This document shows positions 48,834 through 59,751 of a DNA stretch of 64,000 nucleotides, piece after piece. Both the position numbers and the translations under genes were made by a program. The stretch lies in the NCBI RefSeq assembly GCF_033568475.1, contig NC_133123.1, forward strand, positions 6,324,001-6,388,000. Direction: 5' to 3'. Below the pieces are notes generated by a model, which did not search any database, was not told the origin of the DNA, and saw only the letters and a list, made by a program, of their open reading frames with translations. Numbering within the stretch: position 1 is the stretch's first letter; each line of letters begins with the position of its first letter. The stretch is from Henckelia pumila (taxonomy: Eukaryota > Streptophyta > Magnoliopsida > Lamiales > Gesneriaceae).

Positions 48834-48840
48834 TATAAAT
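48834..48840 (+). promoter_or_regulatory. TATA box of the antisense ORF in Tat copy B
   Basis: TATAAAT (in TTCTATAAATAGGTCTTGAC) on the plus strand lies 148 bp before the ATG at 48982. It is followed by a pyrimidine-rich stretch that would be a typical plant 5' UTR. It points opposite to the retrotransposon's own transcription. Confidence 0.65.
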
Positions 48841-49819
48841 AGGTCTTGACTGTGAAAATTTATTTTCACCTTTTCCCTCACTTTGCTTCTCTTAATTTTC
48901 TTTCAGATTCCCTTTTCCGAGCTCCCGTGTTTTCTTGATTCTTCTGTTACCGAGCTCCCCGCCTAAGTATCCTTGTAAGTAATGGCCTCCTCCTCCCGAG
49001 CTAACTCTGGAAGCTCGGATGATATATTCCGAGAGGTGGATCGATTTGATTCCCTCGCACTTACCCCCGCAGGAGAGCCTACAGGCCAGGACCCTGCTCA
49101 CCCCTCAACCTCGGCTCGGGATGATGACCTGGGCAATGACCCAGAAGCCTCTGTGGTGCCGTGGTTTGAGCAGTATCCCTCCGAGCTAGATGCCTCGGAT
49201 GAGGAAAAGATAAGAGCTTTATCCCACGCCCCGAAGACTTATGAATTCATCATTCCTGACCCCACAGACCGAGCTAACCACCCTCCTCCAGGGTATTATA
49301 CTTTTTATTTAGATCAGCTGGAGGCAGGTCTTAGATTTCCCCTCCCCTTACTTTTCCAACAGCTCAGCCGATACTATGAGCTTCACCTAGAACAGTTCAC
49401 CCCCAACTCCTTCCGAACTCTCTGTAGTTTTGTAGTTCTTTTTAGGACTCTGGGCTTCGAAGTTAACTGTTTTACCATTTGTAACTTCTTGCTGCTCAAA
49501 TGTTCTGAGGAGGGCCCCTTTTATTTTTCCTGCCGCCCCAACTGTAAATTTTTTAAGGGTTCTCCCAGCTCCAATAAAAATTGGAAAAATACTTTCTTTT
49601 TTGCATGTCCCTCCGACGATTGGGACATATGTTCATCTTGGAGGGATGTTCTCCCACTCCTACCTGTTCCCGCCCCGGGCTTCCGTCAAGGGGAATTGTT
49701 TACTGGAGCCCAAAGGGCTATAGGGGGAAGGTGCTTTGATGTCTCTGCCCTTTTGGCAGAGGACCTGCTCAGCCACCATGGGCTCAGCTCGGCAGATGTT
49801 TCTGTTCGAGGAAACTTAG

Positions 49820-49905
49820 GTACGGCCCTTCCCCCGCCCATGCTCCGCTTTACTAATGTTATGCTCTCTCATTTTCTGTCCTGACCTTCCCTATGTCTCG
49901 TGCAG
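49820..49905 (+). other. Intron 1 of the antisense ORF (86 bp)
   Basis: Donor TTAG|GTACGG, acceptor CTCGTGCAG|AAAAAAGG, and a possible branch site CCTGACC 26 bases before the acceptor. Reading through gives a stop at 49884. Splicing joins the two long frames in phase 1. Confidence 0.65.
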
Positions 49906-50366
49906 AAAAAAGGGTTATGGATTCAGCCATGAAGAGAATGTTGGAAAAGAAGAAAGCAACTGCCCCATCAGGGGGCCGGGCTGAAGGGAGCTCAGCCAAG
50001 TCTAAAGCCCCTTCACCATGGGCCATTAGCAAGCCTGAGCCTTCTGCCACCCAGTCCAAAGGCTCGAAAAGGCGGGCACCGTCAAGCCCTCACCCTGAGG
50101 TAGTGGAGCTGTACTCAGGGAAATCTTCTATTCCGGAGGTGGCACCCCTTCATCAGTTTACGGCGGAGAAGCCTCAGACTCCCGTGGTCCGGTGCAGGAC
50201 CAATTTCTTCGAAATGTACCACGATGCCCTGCGTATTGTGGGGGTCGGGCCTACTCCAACGGCTGGGTCAGTCCTCCGGGATATGATCTCCCAGGCTGAC
50301 GCCGATTATGTGAAAAGCCTTGGATGGGCTGAGCTGATGCAACGTTCTAACACTGCCTCAGCTGAG

Positions 50367-50438
50367 GTAACCTTCCCTTATCCATTACTTTATGTTCCTC
50401 TTTTATATTCTCTTTTAATTGTTCTTTTCCTTTCCTAG
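50367..50438 (+). other. Intron 2 of the antisense ORF (72 bp)
   Basis: Donor GCTGAG|GTAACC, a T-rich tract, and acceptor TTTCCTAG|GCTGCTG. Splicing is in phase 0 and joins the frame to the coiled-coil exon. Unspliced, the frame ends at 50438. Confidence 0.65.
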
Positions 50439-51035
50439 GCTGCTGTCCTGAACGCCGAGATGTCCCTCCGAGCTTCCATGACTCGAAAGCAGCTTTCTAA
50501 GGATGCCCGAGGTTATGAAGCTCATTTTGCTGAGCTTAACCAGTTAGCGGAGGACGCGAAGCTTGGTTATGAGAAGGAGGTGGCCAATCTCCGAGCCCAG
50601 ATGTAGGAAATGAGGATGGGCTTCCAAGCTGAATGGCTGAAGCATCAAAGTGACTTCTGGGTCTCCGAGGTGCAGAAGGAGAATCTTCAGAACGAACTCA
50701 AGGGGTCCCATGATCAACTTGCTCAGGCCCTTCAAGAACTGGAAGAGTCCCAAGCTGAGCTGTCCAAGGGAGCTGAGGGCTTCAAGGAGGCATTCTTGAA
50801 GTCCGATGAATATATGGATGAGGTGGCTGCCCAAGCCTATGGTTACCTGGCCAAAGGGTTCGACGGCTGCACTCAGCAGTTCAGGGCAGCAGGCTATCCT
50901 CCTGAAGGGACCCCTGTGGACTTCCTGGACCTAGACGGGTTTGCCCTCTCCCTTACCTCAGCAGAGGCAGCAAAAGAGGATGGGGGCGTAGATGAACAGG
51001 GTGAGGATGAGGGCGAGGGAGAGAATGAAAGTTAG

Positions 51036-51150
51036 TTTAGGGTTTTTGTGGATGTAAACATTTAAATTTTTGCCTTCTCACGCCAGTTTATTTGCTTTAC
51101 ATTTTCCTTAGTCTTCATAATTCAAACTGACCTCCTTAAATTCCCCGATG
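51036..51150 (+). other. 3' flank of the antisense ORF
   Basis: T-rich non-coding sequence after the stop. AATAAA-type words occur just beyond 51170, within the first degenerate repeat units. Confidence 0.4.
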
Positions 51151-51905
51151 AGCTGAGATATTCTCCCTAAGGAAAGCGTAATAAATATTAAAAATAAAAC
51201 CAACAATCGACGGTGAACTGAGCTGAGCTCCCTAAGAGGAGGTAAGATTAACTTTTCAAAATAGGCTCACCCGAAGGTGAGCTGAGCTGAGCTCCTTAAA
51301 GGGAGGTGAGATTATCATTTAAAAATAAACTAACACCCGGAGGCATCGAACTGAGCTGCGCTCCCCAAGGAGAGCAAAGTACGAATTCAAAAATAAACTA
51401 ACATCCGGAGGCGTTGAACTGGGTTGAGCTCCTTAAGGGGAGCAAAGTACTTGTTTAAAAATAAACTAACACTCGGAGGCGTTGAACATAGCTGAGCTCC
51501 CTAAGGGGAGCAAAGTACTTATTTAAAAATAAACTAACACCCGGGGGCGTTAAATAGAGCTGAGCTCCCTAAGGGGAGCAAAGTACTTGTTTAAAAATAA
51601 ACTAACACCCGGAGGCGTTGAACAGAGCTGAGCTCCCTAAGGGGAGCAAAATACTTGTTTAAAAATAAACTAACACCCGGAGGCGTTGAACAGAGCTGAG
51701 CTTCCTAAGGGGAGCAAAGTACTTGTTTAAAAATAAACTAACACCCGGAGGCGTTGAACAGAGGTGAGCTCCCTAAGGGGAGCAAAGTACTTGTTTAAAA
51801 ATAAACTAACACTCGGAGGCGTTGAACAGAGCTGAGCTCCCTAAGGGGAGCAAAGTACATGTTTAAAAATAAACTAACACCCAGAGGCGTTGAACAGAGC
51901 TGAAA
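51150..51905. repeat. 68-bp tandem repeat array in Tat copy B
   Basis: About eight regular 68-bp units from about 51360, preceded by two or three degenerate ones. Each contains TTTAAAAATAAACTAACACC, CGGAGGCGTTGAACAGAGCT and GAGCTCCCTAAGGGGAGCAA. The unit is not a multiple of three and has no open frame. Related diverged units occur in copy A at 43540-43740. Confidence 0.9.
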
Positions 51906-51961
51906 TCAAAGTGTCGTAACTGAACTGAGCCCAAAAATCAGGGTCGAGGTGACTAGACTAA

Positions 51962-53235
51962 GGTAGAGAGCTGAGCCAAAGTCAGGGGCCTAAGAGGCAT
52001 GACTAAGGTGATGAGCTGAACCAAAGTCAGGTGCCTAAAAGGCGTGACTAAGGCGATGAGCTAAACCAAAGTCAGGGGCCTAAGAGACGTGACTAAGGTA
52101 ATGAGCTGAACCAAAGTCAGGGGCCTAAGAGGCGTGACTAAGGTGATGAGCTGAACCAAAGTCAGGGGCATAAGAGGCGTGACTAAGGTGATGAGCTGAA
52201 CCAAAGTCAGAGGCCTAAGAGGCATGACTAAGGTGATGAGCTGAACCAAAGTCAGGGGCCTAAGAGGCATGACTAAGGTAATGAGCTGAACCAAAGTCAG
52301 GAGCCTAAGAGGCGTGACTAAGGGAATGAGCTTAACCAGAGTCAGGGGCCTAAAAGGCGTGACTGAGGTGATAAGCCGAACCAAAGTCAGGGGCCTAAGA
52401 GGCGTGACTAAGGTGATGAGTTGAACCAAAGTCAGGGGCCTAAGAGGCGTGACTAAGGTGATGAGCTGAACCAAAGTCAGGGGCCTAAGAGGCGTGACTA
52501 AGGTGATGAGCTAAACCAAAGTCAGGGGCCTAAGAGGCGTGACTAAGGTAATGAGCTGAACCAAAGTCAGGGGCCTAAGAGGCGTGACTAAGGTAATGAG
52601 CTTAACCAGAGTCAGGGGCCTAAAAGGCGTGACTGAGGTGATGAGCTAAACCAAAGTCAGGGGCCTAAGAGGCGTGACTAAGGTGATGAGCTGAACCAAA
52701 TACAGGGGCCTAAGAGGCGTGACTAAGGTGATGAGCTGAACCAAAGTCAGGGGCCTAAGAGGCGTGACTAAGGTGATGAGCTGAACCAAAGTCAGGGGCC
52801 TAAGAGGCGTGACCAAGGTGATGAGCTGAACCAAAGTCAGGGGCCTAAGAGGCGTGACTGAGGTGATGAGCTGAGCCAAAGTCAGGGGCCTAAGAGGCGT
52901 GACTAAGGTAATGAGCTGAACCAAATTCAGGGGCCTAAGAGGCGTGACTAAGGGAATGAGCTTAACCAGAGTCAGGGGCCTAAAAGGCGTGACTGAGGTA
53001 ATGAGCTGAACCAAATTCAGGGGTCTAAGAGGCGTGACTAAGGTGATGAGCTGAACCAAAGTCAGGGGCCTAAGAGGCGTGACTAAGGTGATGAGCTGAA
53101 CCAAAGTCAGGGGATTAAGAGGCGTGTCTAAGGTGATGAGCTGAACCAAAGTCAGGGGCCTAAGAGGCGTGACCAAGGTGATAAGCTGAACCAAAGTCAG
53201 GGGCTTAAGAGGCGTGACTGAGGTGATGAGCTGAG
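51962..53235. repeat. 45-bp tandem repeat array (about 28 units) in Tat copy B
   Basis: The unit is GATGAGCTGAACCAAAGTCA followed by GGGGCCTAAGAGGCGTGACT and AAGGT. Most units differ by zero to three bases. Some variants recur in blocks, such as CTTAACCAGAGTCAGGGGCC followed by TAAAAGGCGTGACTGAGG (52329, 52601, 52959), indicating amplification of multi-unit blocks. Because 45 is divisible by three, the minus strand stays open and codes for repeated LVQLITLVTPLRPLT. That is a by-product, not a demonstrated protein. Confidence 0.95.
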
Positions 53236-53337
53236 GCATGTCTACATCAATATTTTCAAAAGAGCAACTGCTTATAGATAAAAGTAACATGTAGCCTGCA
53301 TGAATTACAACTGAAAGGAAAATTGTTCTTGCAACAT
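53236..53337 (-). other. Spacer between repeats and pol stop in Tat copy B
   Basis: About 100 bp of non-repetitive sequence directly downstream of the pol stop on the minus strand. No feature seen. Confidence 0.5.
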
Positions 53338-53432
53338 TTAAGAATAATATTTGCGTAAATTGTAAGCACTCCAAGGTCTCTTCAGCATCTTCCCCTTTGA
53401 ATCTTCCAAGTAGTAAGCATCCGAACTGAGCC
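53338..53432 (-). pseudogene. C-terminal end of Tat copy B pol (integrase tail)
   Basis: On the minus strand the frame from the Tekay insertion point reads YYLEDSKGKMLKRPWSAYNL and ends RKYYS, then TAA at 53338-53340, the typical end of Tat/Retand integrase. It continues the frame interrupted at 63627. Confidence 0.75.
53428..53432. other. Target site duplication GAGCC (left) of Tekay copy 2
   Basis: GAGCC precedes the LTR and recurs at 63627-63631 after the far LTR. Joining the flanks keeps the Tat pol frame, which confirms the insertion point. Confidence 0.95.
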
Positions 53433-56111
53433 TGAAACGACCCTAACTCTATAATTAATAAATAAATATGCGAAATTTTTTTTTTTATACTTACTAAATA
53501 AAATATGTACATAAATGCCCATACATATATGCACTGAATAAAAAGATTTAAAAATAAATAAATAAATAAATAAACAATTAAATACTTAAATAAAAATGCA
53601 TTCTTTAAAATAAATAAATATCTGAGTCAAACATTTACTTAAAAATACTGCATAAATAAAATGATTAAAATTTGCATGCACTGACAATATTCAATAAAAT
53701 ATTCAAAACTCACAACCACTGAAAAATAATATAAAATGTGTAACGTGCTGACATAATCAAAAACATGCATGTGACTCAGACATCTATCACGGTCACGGGG
53801 TCACTGCATGCCCGCTCATACATCCTCGCCTCCGGTGGGTACAACCTCATCCTCAACGTACTCACCTGCACCATACCAGTGTAGTGAGCCTAGAGGCCCA
53901 ACATGCTAACATAACAAGGGTTTAAAATAATTTAAAACAATTAAATACTAATACATACATATACATGAATGAACATGCTTGAAAATTTCATAACATAACA
54001 TAACTTAACTTAAATAACATAATACATAAACATTGTTGAGCAATTTATTTTCTAACATCGCATGGTTGTATCCGTAGTGTAACCTTAAATCATACATTAA
54101 ATACTGATCAGCGTGGAAACCAACGTACGTGACGGTGACGAATCACCTCTTAAATTGGCAGTAAACTTCCCTTCAATAGTTCACATATGGGGACGAATCC
54201 CCCTTAAATTGTCACACTACTTCAACTTCCAACATAAAATATTTTATTATTGTTCAACCTTAAACATTTAATTATGCATAAAATTATTTCATGAATGCAT
54301 GTACTTAATTAAAATGTGTGTCCTTCATATATATTTAATTTAAATTTCTTACTAACATATACATATTAAAATAACTTCAATGCATAAAAATAATTAAATA
54401 TATAATCAGGACACATGCAATTTTTTCATGGATTGTCTTGGACTGCTGGCCCTATAAACTCAAGCCCATTTACTAAAATCTGGCCCATTAACACTGAGAC
54501 TGACCCAATAACATACTTAAGCCCAATAAAAATTATTCTAAGTTCAATTAAATAATTAAAGCTCATTAAAGCATTCTAAGCCCAATAACAACTTAAACTG
54601 GCCCAATGGGCCCAAAAGCCCAAAGACTGGCCCACTAACTTTTATGAGCTCAAAAGCCCATAAAATTTATGGACTAACTTAATTAAAATTTTAAAAACCC
54701 AAATAAAATTATTTGGGAGTCCAAATAATTTTATTTCTAATTAATTGGCCCAAAAACCAATTAATTCATAAAATATTTTTAAAATAAAAAAACTCAAGCC
54801 CGGCTCACCAAACCTGGACCCGGACTCACTTAACCCGACCCACGACCCACTGACTTGACCCGGACCCAAGAACCCGACCCGGACCCAGCCCTAACCCTAA
54901 ACCCGAACTCACCCTCTCCTCTTCTCCTCGGCCGCCGCGTGCAGCAGCCCTTCTAGGGCTGCTGCCGCCCTGCTCCGGCCACCCCTGGCCAGAGCCCCAC
55001 CGCCCAGACGTAGCCCACGTCTGGGCGGTTCGAACCTAGCCACCGAACCACTCCCATGCAGACCACCAACCATCAGCCGAGCCCCCTTCCCCTAGAACCC
55101 TAATCTGCGCACATGGAGAGCAGCCCGACCTTTGTTGCTTTCCTGGGCTCGTTTGGCTCGAACCACTCGAGCCATTCGAGTCCAGGCCACACCAACACCC
55201 CCTTCTAGACCCTCGGCCAGAATCTAGACACAACCAAGAGCAGAAAACGTGAACATGAACAAGCAAATCACACGGCCAAGCTCGATCTCCACGATAGCCG
55301 AAGAAATTTTCTGAAAATCTTTAAAAGTTATGATGCATACCTCATACACACACTATAATAACCGATAGGTACAAAAAAATTCAGAAGAAAACATGTCTTT
55401 CACCGAAAACGAAGAGAAAAACGAGCGTGGGACGATTCCGGGACGACGGGGGCGATGAAAACCGACTTGGACCTTCAAAACCGAGGCTATGGTGACTTCT
55501 TTGGGGTCTGCTCGATGAAGAAGATGAATGGAAGGGAGGGAGGCGGCTAAGAGGGTAATCGGTTAAGGGTTTGGGGTAGATTAGGTTAGAGTTTTTATTT
55601 TAATAAAAATAGGTTTTTAGGATAATTAAAATACATAAATAAGGGTTTTTAAATTCAAAATATATAACTTAAAACTCTAACTAACAATTAAAATCTGATA
55701 ATAATTTACAAATCCCGAAATACATAATTAAGGGAATTTTAAAAATACTAAAAAGTCAATATTTTGGCTTATTTTGAATAAAAATGGACTCCTAAAATTA
55801 TATAAAATTAAATAATAAAAATTTTGAGATAATAAAAATCAAAATAATATTTTAGGGCTCTAAAAAGGCTCATGAAATTTATTGGCTAGAAAGTTGTCAT
55901 CTCGTCCGTCCACGGTCCCGTCTACGCGATAAAATAATTAAAATATTAAAAATCATAAAAATCGCTAATTATGGGTTAAATGCTTAAAAATGAATTTAAA
56001 TCATGCACAAATAATTCACATAATTATTTAACCCATAAATCTAAAATTTAAATAATTAAATTTCCTAATTATGCATGCGGATTTACGTATTTAAAAATAC
56101 TGGGTGTTACA
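53433..56111 (-). repeat. 3' LTR of Tekay copy 2 (2679 bp)
   Basis: TGAAACGACCC at one end and GGGTGTTACA at the other. Near-identical partner at 60965-63626. Confidence 0.95.
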
Positions 56112-56125
56112 ATTCTCCCCCCTTT
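56112..56125 (-). other. Polypurine tract of Tekay copy 2
   Basis: AAAGGGGGGAGAAT on the minus strand directly precedes the 3' LTR. Confidence 0.9.
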
Positions 56126-56156
56126 AAATTGAATTTCGTCCTCGAAATTAAAGTAC

Positions 56157-59100
56157 TTACCCGAACAACTCCGGGTAGCGAGTCCTCATGTCTGCCTCGG
56201 TCTCCCAAGTATCTTCCTCCTCCGAGTGATTCAGCCACTGGACTCTGACCATCGGTATGACCCGCGTCCTAAGCCTCTGCTCCTCCCTTGCCAAGATCTG
56301 CACTGGCCTCTCCTCATACACTAGATCTGGTGGCAACTGTAAGGGCTCGAAATCCAACACATGCGACGGATTGGAGACATATCTCCGAAGCATGGATACA
56401 TGAAAAACGTTGTGCACTGCCGCTAGCCCCGGTGGTAGAGCTAAGCGGTAGGCCAACGTGCCAACTCTCTCCAAGATCTCGAATGGCCCTATATACCTCG
56501 GATTAAGCTTGCCTTTCCGGCCAAAACGCACTACTCCCTTCATAGGTGACACCTTCAGGAATACGTGATCACCTACAGCGAATTCCAAATCTCTTCGTCT
56601 GACATCTGCATAACTCTTCTGCCGACTCTGAGCAGTCCTCATCCGATCTCGAATCTGAGTCACCATGTCAGCTGTCTGCTGCACAATCTCAAGACCCAGC
56701 AAAATCCGCTCACCAATCTCATCCCAATGCACAGGAGATCTACATCTCCTCCCATACAATGCTGCATCCCATACAATGCTGCATAAGGAGCCATACCTAT
56801 AAACGACTGATAACTATTGTTATAGGTAAACTCCACTAATGGCAGTCTAGTCTCCCAAGAGCCCCGAAAATCAATGACACAAGCTCTCAGAAGATCCTCG
56901 AGAACCTGGATCACTCTCTCAGACTGACCATCTGTCTGGGGATGAAATGCTGTACTGAACAAAAGCCTCGTCCCCAAAGCTGTGTGCAGACTCTTCCAAA
57001 ACGCAGATGTGAATCTCGGATCTCTGTCTGACACAATAGACACTGATATGCCATGCAGTCTAACAATCTCTTTGATGTAAAGCTCTGCATACTGTGTCAA
57101 AGTATAAGTAGTCCTCACCGGCAAGAAATGAGCTGACTTGGTGAGTCTATCCACAATCACCCAAATCGTTGTGCAACCTCTGGCACTCCTCGGTAAGCCA
57201 ACCACAAAGTCCATCGTAATATTCTCCCATTTCCATTCCGGAATAGGAAGAGGTCTAAGAAGTCCTGCTGGACGCTGATGCTCTGCCTTGACTTGCTGAC
57301 AAGTCAAGCACTCTGACACCACTCTCCCGATGTCACTCTTCATCCCGGGCCACCAATACAATAGCTGCAAATCTTTGTACATCTTCGTACTTCCGGGGTG
57401 AATGGAGTACGGAGATGTGTGAGCCTCTGCTAAAATCTCAGCTCTCAACTGATCGACGTTCGGTACCCACATCCTACCACGGTACTGAACGATACCATCC
57501 TCCACTGTATACAAGAGGTTACCTCTAGCCTCATCTCTCTGTCTCCATCGCTGCAGCTCCTCATCAGTAGACTGTCCCTCCCTAATCCGATCTCGCAGAA
57601 CTGGCTGCACCGTCAACACTGACAAGCTTGGTGCACGACCACTCGGATAACACTCCAAGCCAAATCTCTGAATCTTGCTCTGTAGTGGTAACTGTACGGT
57701 CAAACATGATACCACTGACGACTTCCGACTCAAAGCATCGGCCACTACATTAGCTTTACCCGGATGGTAGCTAATGTCACAGTCATAGTCCTTCACCAAC
57801 TCCAACCATCTGCGCTGTCTCATGTTCAACTCCTTCTGTGTGAAGAAGTACTTGAGACTCTTGTGGTCTGTGAAAATCTTGCACTTCTCGCCATACAGAT
57901 AGTGCCTCCAGATTTTCAAAGCGAAGACCACTGCGGCCAACTCCAAGTCATGTGTCGGGTAGTTCTGCTCATGAATCTTCAGCTGCCTCGACGCATACGC
58001 AATAACCTTACCACACTACATAAGCACTGTGCCTAAACCTAGTTTAGATGTGTCGGTGTACACCACTAACTCCTCGTGTGGTACTGTCATCGCTAACACT
58101 GGTGCAGTAGTGAGTGCTTCCTTCAGCTGATCGAAGCTCCTCTGACAGTCTGAACTCCAGATAAACTTCGCATTCTTCTTGGTCAAGGAAGTCAAGGGTA
58201 CTGCAATAGAGAAAAAACCCTTGATGAACTTCCTATAATATCCTGCCAAACCCAAGAAACTGCGAATCTCTGAAGCATTCTTCGGAATACCCCAATTCTG
58301 CACTGCCTCAACCTTAGACTGATCAACTGCAATCCCATCTCTCGAAATAATGTGGCCAAGAAATGCCACCTGCTCAAGCCAAAACTCGCACTTGCTAAAC
58401 TTGGCATACAACCGATGCTCCCTCAAAGTCTGCAAGGCTGTATAAAGATGCTGTCTATGCTCCTCGATGCTCCTAGAATAGATCAAAATATCATCAATAA
58501 AGACTATGATGAACTGATCTAAATACGGCTGAAAGACTCGGTTCATGAGATCCATGAAAACCGCTGGAGCATTGGTCATCCCAAATGGCATCACTAAGAA
58601 CTCGTAATGCCCATATCGTGTCCTGAAAGCAGTCTTGGACACATTTGTATCTCTGACACGCAACTGATGATAACCAGATCGCAGATCGATCTTGGAGAAC
58701 ACTGAAGCTCCCTGCAACTGGTCAAATAAATCATCTATCCTCGGCAGTGGATACTTTTTATTCACTGTGACCCTGTTGAGCTCTCGGTAATCGATCCACA
58801 GTCTCATACTGCCATCCTTCTTCTTCACAAATAACAGCGGAGCTCCCCACGGAGAAAAGCTAGGACGAACAAAACCTTTCTCTAACAACTCCTGAATCTG
58901 CTCCTTCAACTCTTTCATCTCGGTAGGAGCAAGTCTGTATGGTGCCTTAGAGATAGGCACGGTGTCTGGCACTAAGTCGATGCTGAACTCCACCTCTCTC
59001 ACTGGTGGAATTCCTGCAACATCCTCCGGAAAGACATCCGGAAAGTCACGAACCACCTCTATCTCCGATAATGATCTGCTAGATGGATCTGAAGTCGTGA

Positions 59101-59547
59101 CGATACTCGCTAAAAACCCCTGGCAACCCCGTCTCAACAACTTCCTCGCCTGAATATGAGATATCACTTGAGGAATATCATTGCTCTGAGATGCATGAAA
59201 AGTGAACGGGTCGCCTACTGTAGGTCTCACTGACACTGATCTCCGACAAAAATCAATCGAAGCTCCATTGACTGTCAACCAGTCCATGCCCAAAATCAAA
59301 TCGAATCCACTCAATGACAAAACTACTACATCTGCTCGAATGGAGTGTCCCTGCAGCTCCAACTCCAGTCCTCGAATAACCTTCGAGGTAGAAATAATCT
59401 GCTCTGACGGCATAGTAACATCATACCCACTGTCACTACTCTCAGGTGTGATGCCTACCCGCCTGATAAACTCCAGGGAGAAAAACGAATGCGTAGCCCC
59501 TGAATCTAGCAACGCAAACGTGGAGTTGCCTCCAACTAGAATTCTCC
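56157..59547 (-). pseudogene. pol of Tekay copy 2, broken in three pieces
   Basis: Protease [10 protein letters not shown] with [20 protein letters not shown] and [11 protein letters not shown], then RNase H up to LGTVLM, where TAG (58016-58018) replaces the CAG of copy 1. The frame resumes through RNase H ([10 protein letters not shown]) and integrase ([35 protein letters not shown]). It then shifts at a 17-bp tandem duplication (56751-56767 and 56768-56784). The last 200 codons carry the integrase C-terminus and chromodomain (VRVQWLNHSEEEDTWETEAD). RT also has Trp in [10 protein letters not shown], where copy 1 and the family have Cys. No autonomous activity is expected. Confidence 0.95.
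56751..56784. repeat. 17-bp tandem duplication in integrase of Tekay copy 2
   Basis: CCCATACAATGCTGCAT occurs twice in a row. Copy 1 has it once, so this is a recent frame-shifting duplication. Confidence 0.95.
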
Positions 59548-59751
59548 CTGCACGCAAAAAATTCCCAACAGTTTCATACCACTACTAAATTTTTGCCAAC
59601 GAGTCACTACTAATTCTTAATTCTAATCACAAGTAAAACATGCTTCCTATTCTAACATGCAGTTAAATAACCCAAATAACAACAAATTCCAAATTAAAGA
59701 CTAAATTTTTAACCAAAGGAAAGTTATTAAAATGCTAGGGATAAGATATAC
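59548..59751 (-). other. Candidate intron between gag and protease, Tekay copy 2 (204 bp)
   Basis: Same position and ends as in copy 1: GTATATCTTATCC at the start and TTTGCGTGCAG at the end on the minus strand. Removal joins LITG to RILVGG in frame. Retention gives TAG four codons on. The interior has diverged from copy 1 more than the coding sequence on both sides, while the splice-site bases are kept. Confidence 0.65.

Larger units (their letters stand above)
48982..51035 (+). pseudogene. Antisense ORF of Tat copy B (gypsy-type 'putative transposon' domain), three exons, one premature TAG
   Basis: Predicted exons are 48982-49819, 49906-50366 and 50439-51035. Both introns (86 and 72 bp) have GT...AG ends and joining them keeps the frame. 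The N-terminal half (SELDASDEEKIRALSHAPKT, PPPGYYTFYLDQLEAGLRFP, LPLLFQQLSRYYELHLEQFT, FRTLGFEVNCFTICNFLLLK) resembles the Pfam 'Transposase_28 / putative gypsy type transposon' family found as an extra ORF in Tat elements. The middle is Lys/Ser/Pro-rich. The C-terminal third is a Glu/Gln/Leu coiled coil with an acidic tail. A TAG at 50604-50606 breaks exon 3, with the frame intact on either side. The product would be about 630 residues. Its function is unknown. Confidence 0.75.

Noticed and set aside
51962-53235. Regular direct repeats suggesting a CRISPR array
   Set aside because: The units abut with no spacers, there are no cas genes, and the sequence is a plant retrotransposon.
52061-53512. 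Long minus-strand frames of 137 and 288 codons with 15-residue repeats
   Set aside because: They are produced by the 45-bp tandem array, whose unit length is divisible by three. The second frame runs on into spacer and Tekay LTR sequence. No domain, no start context.
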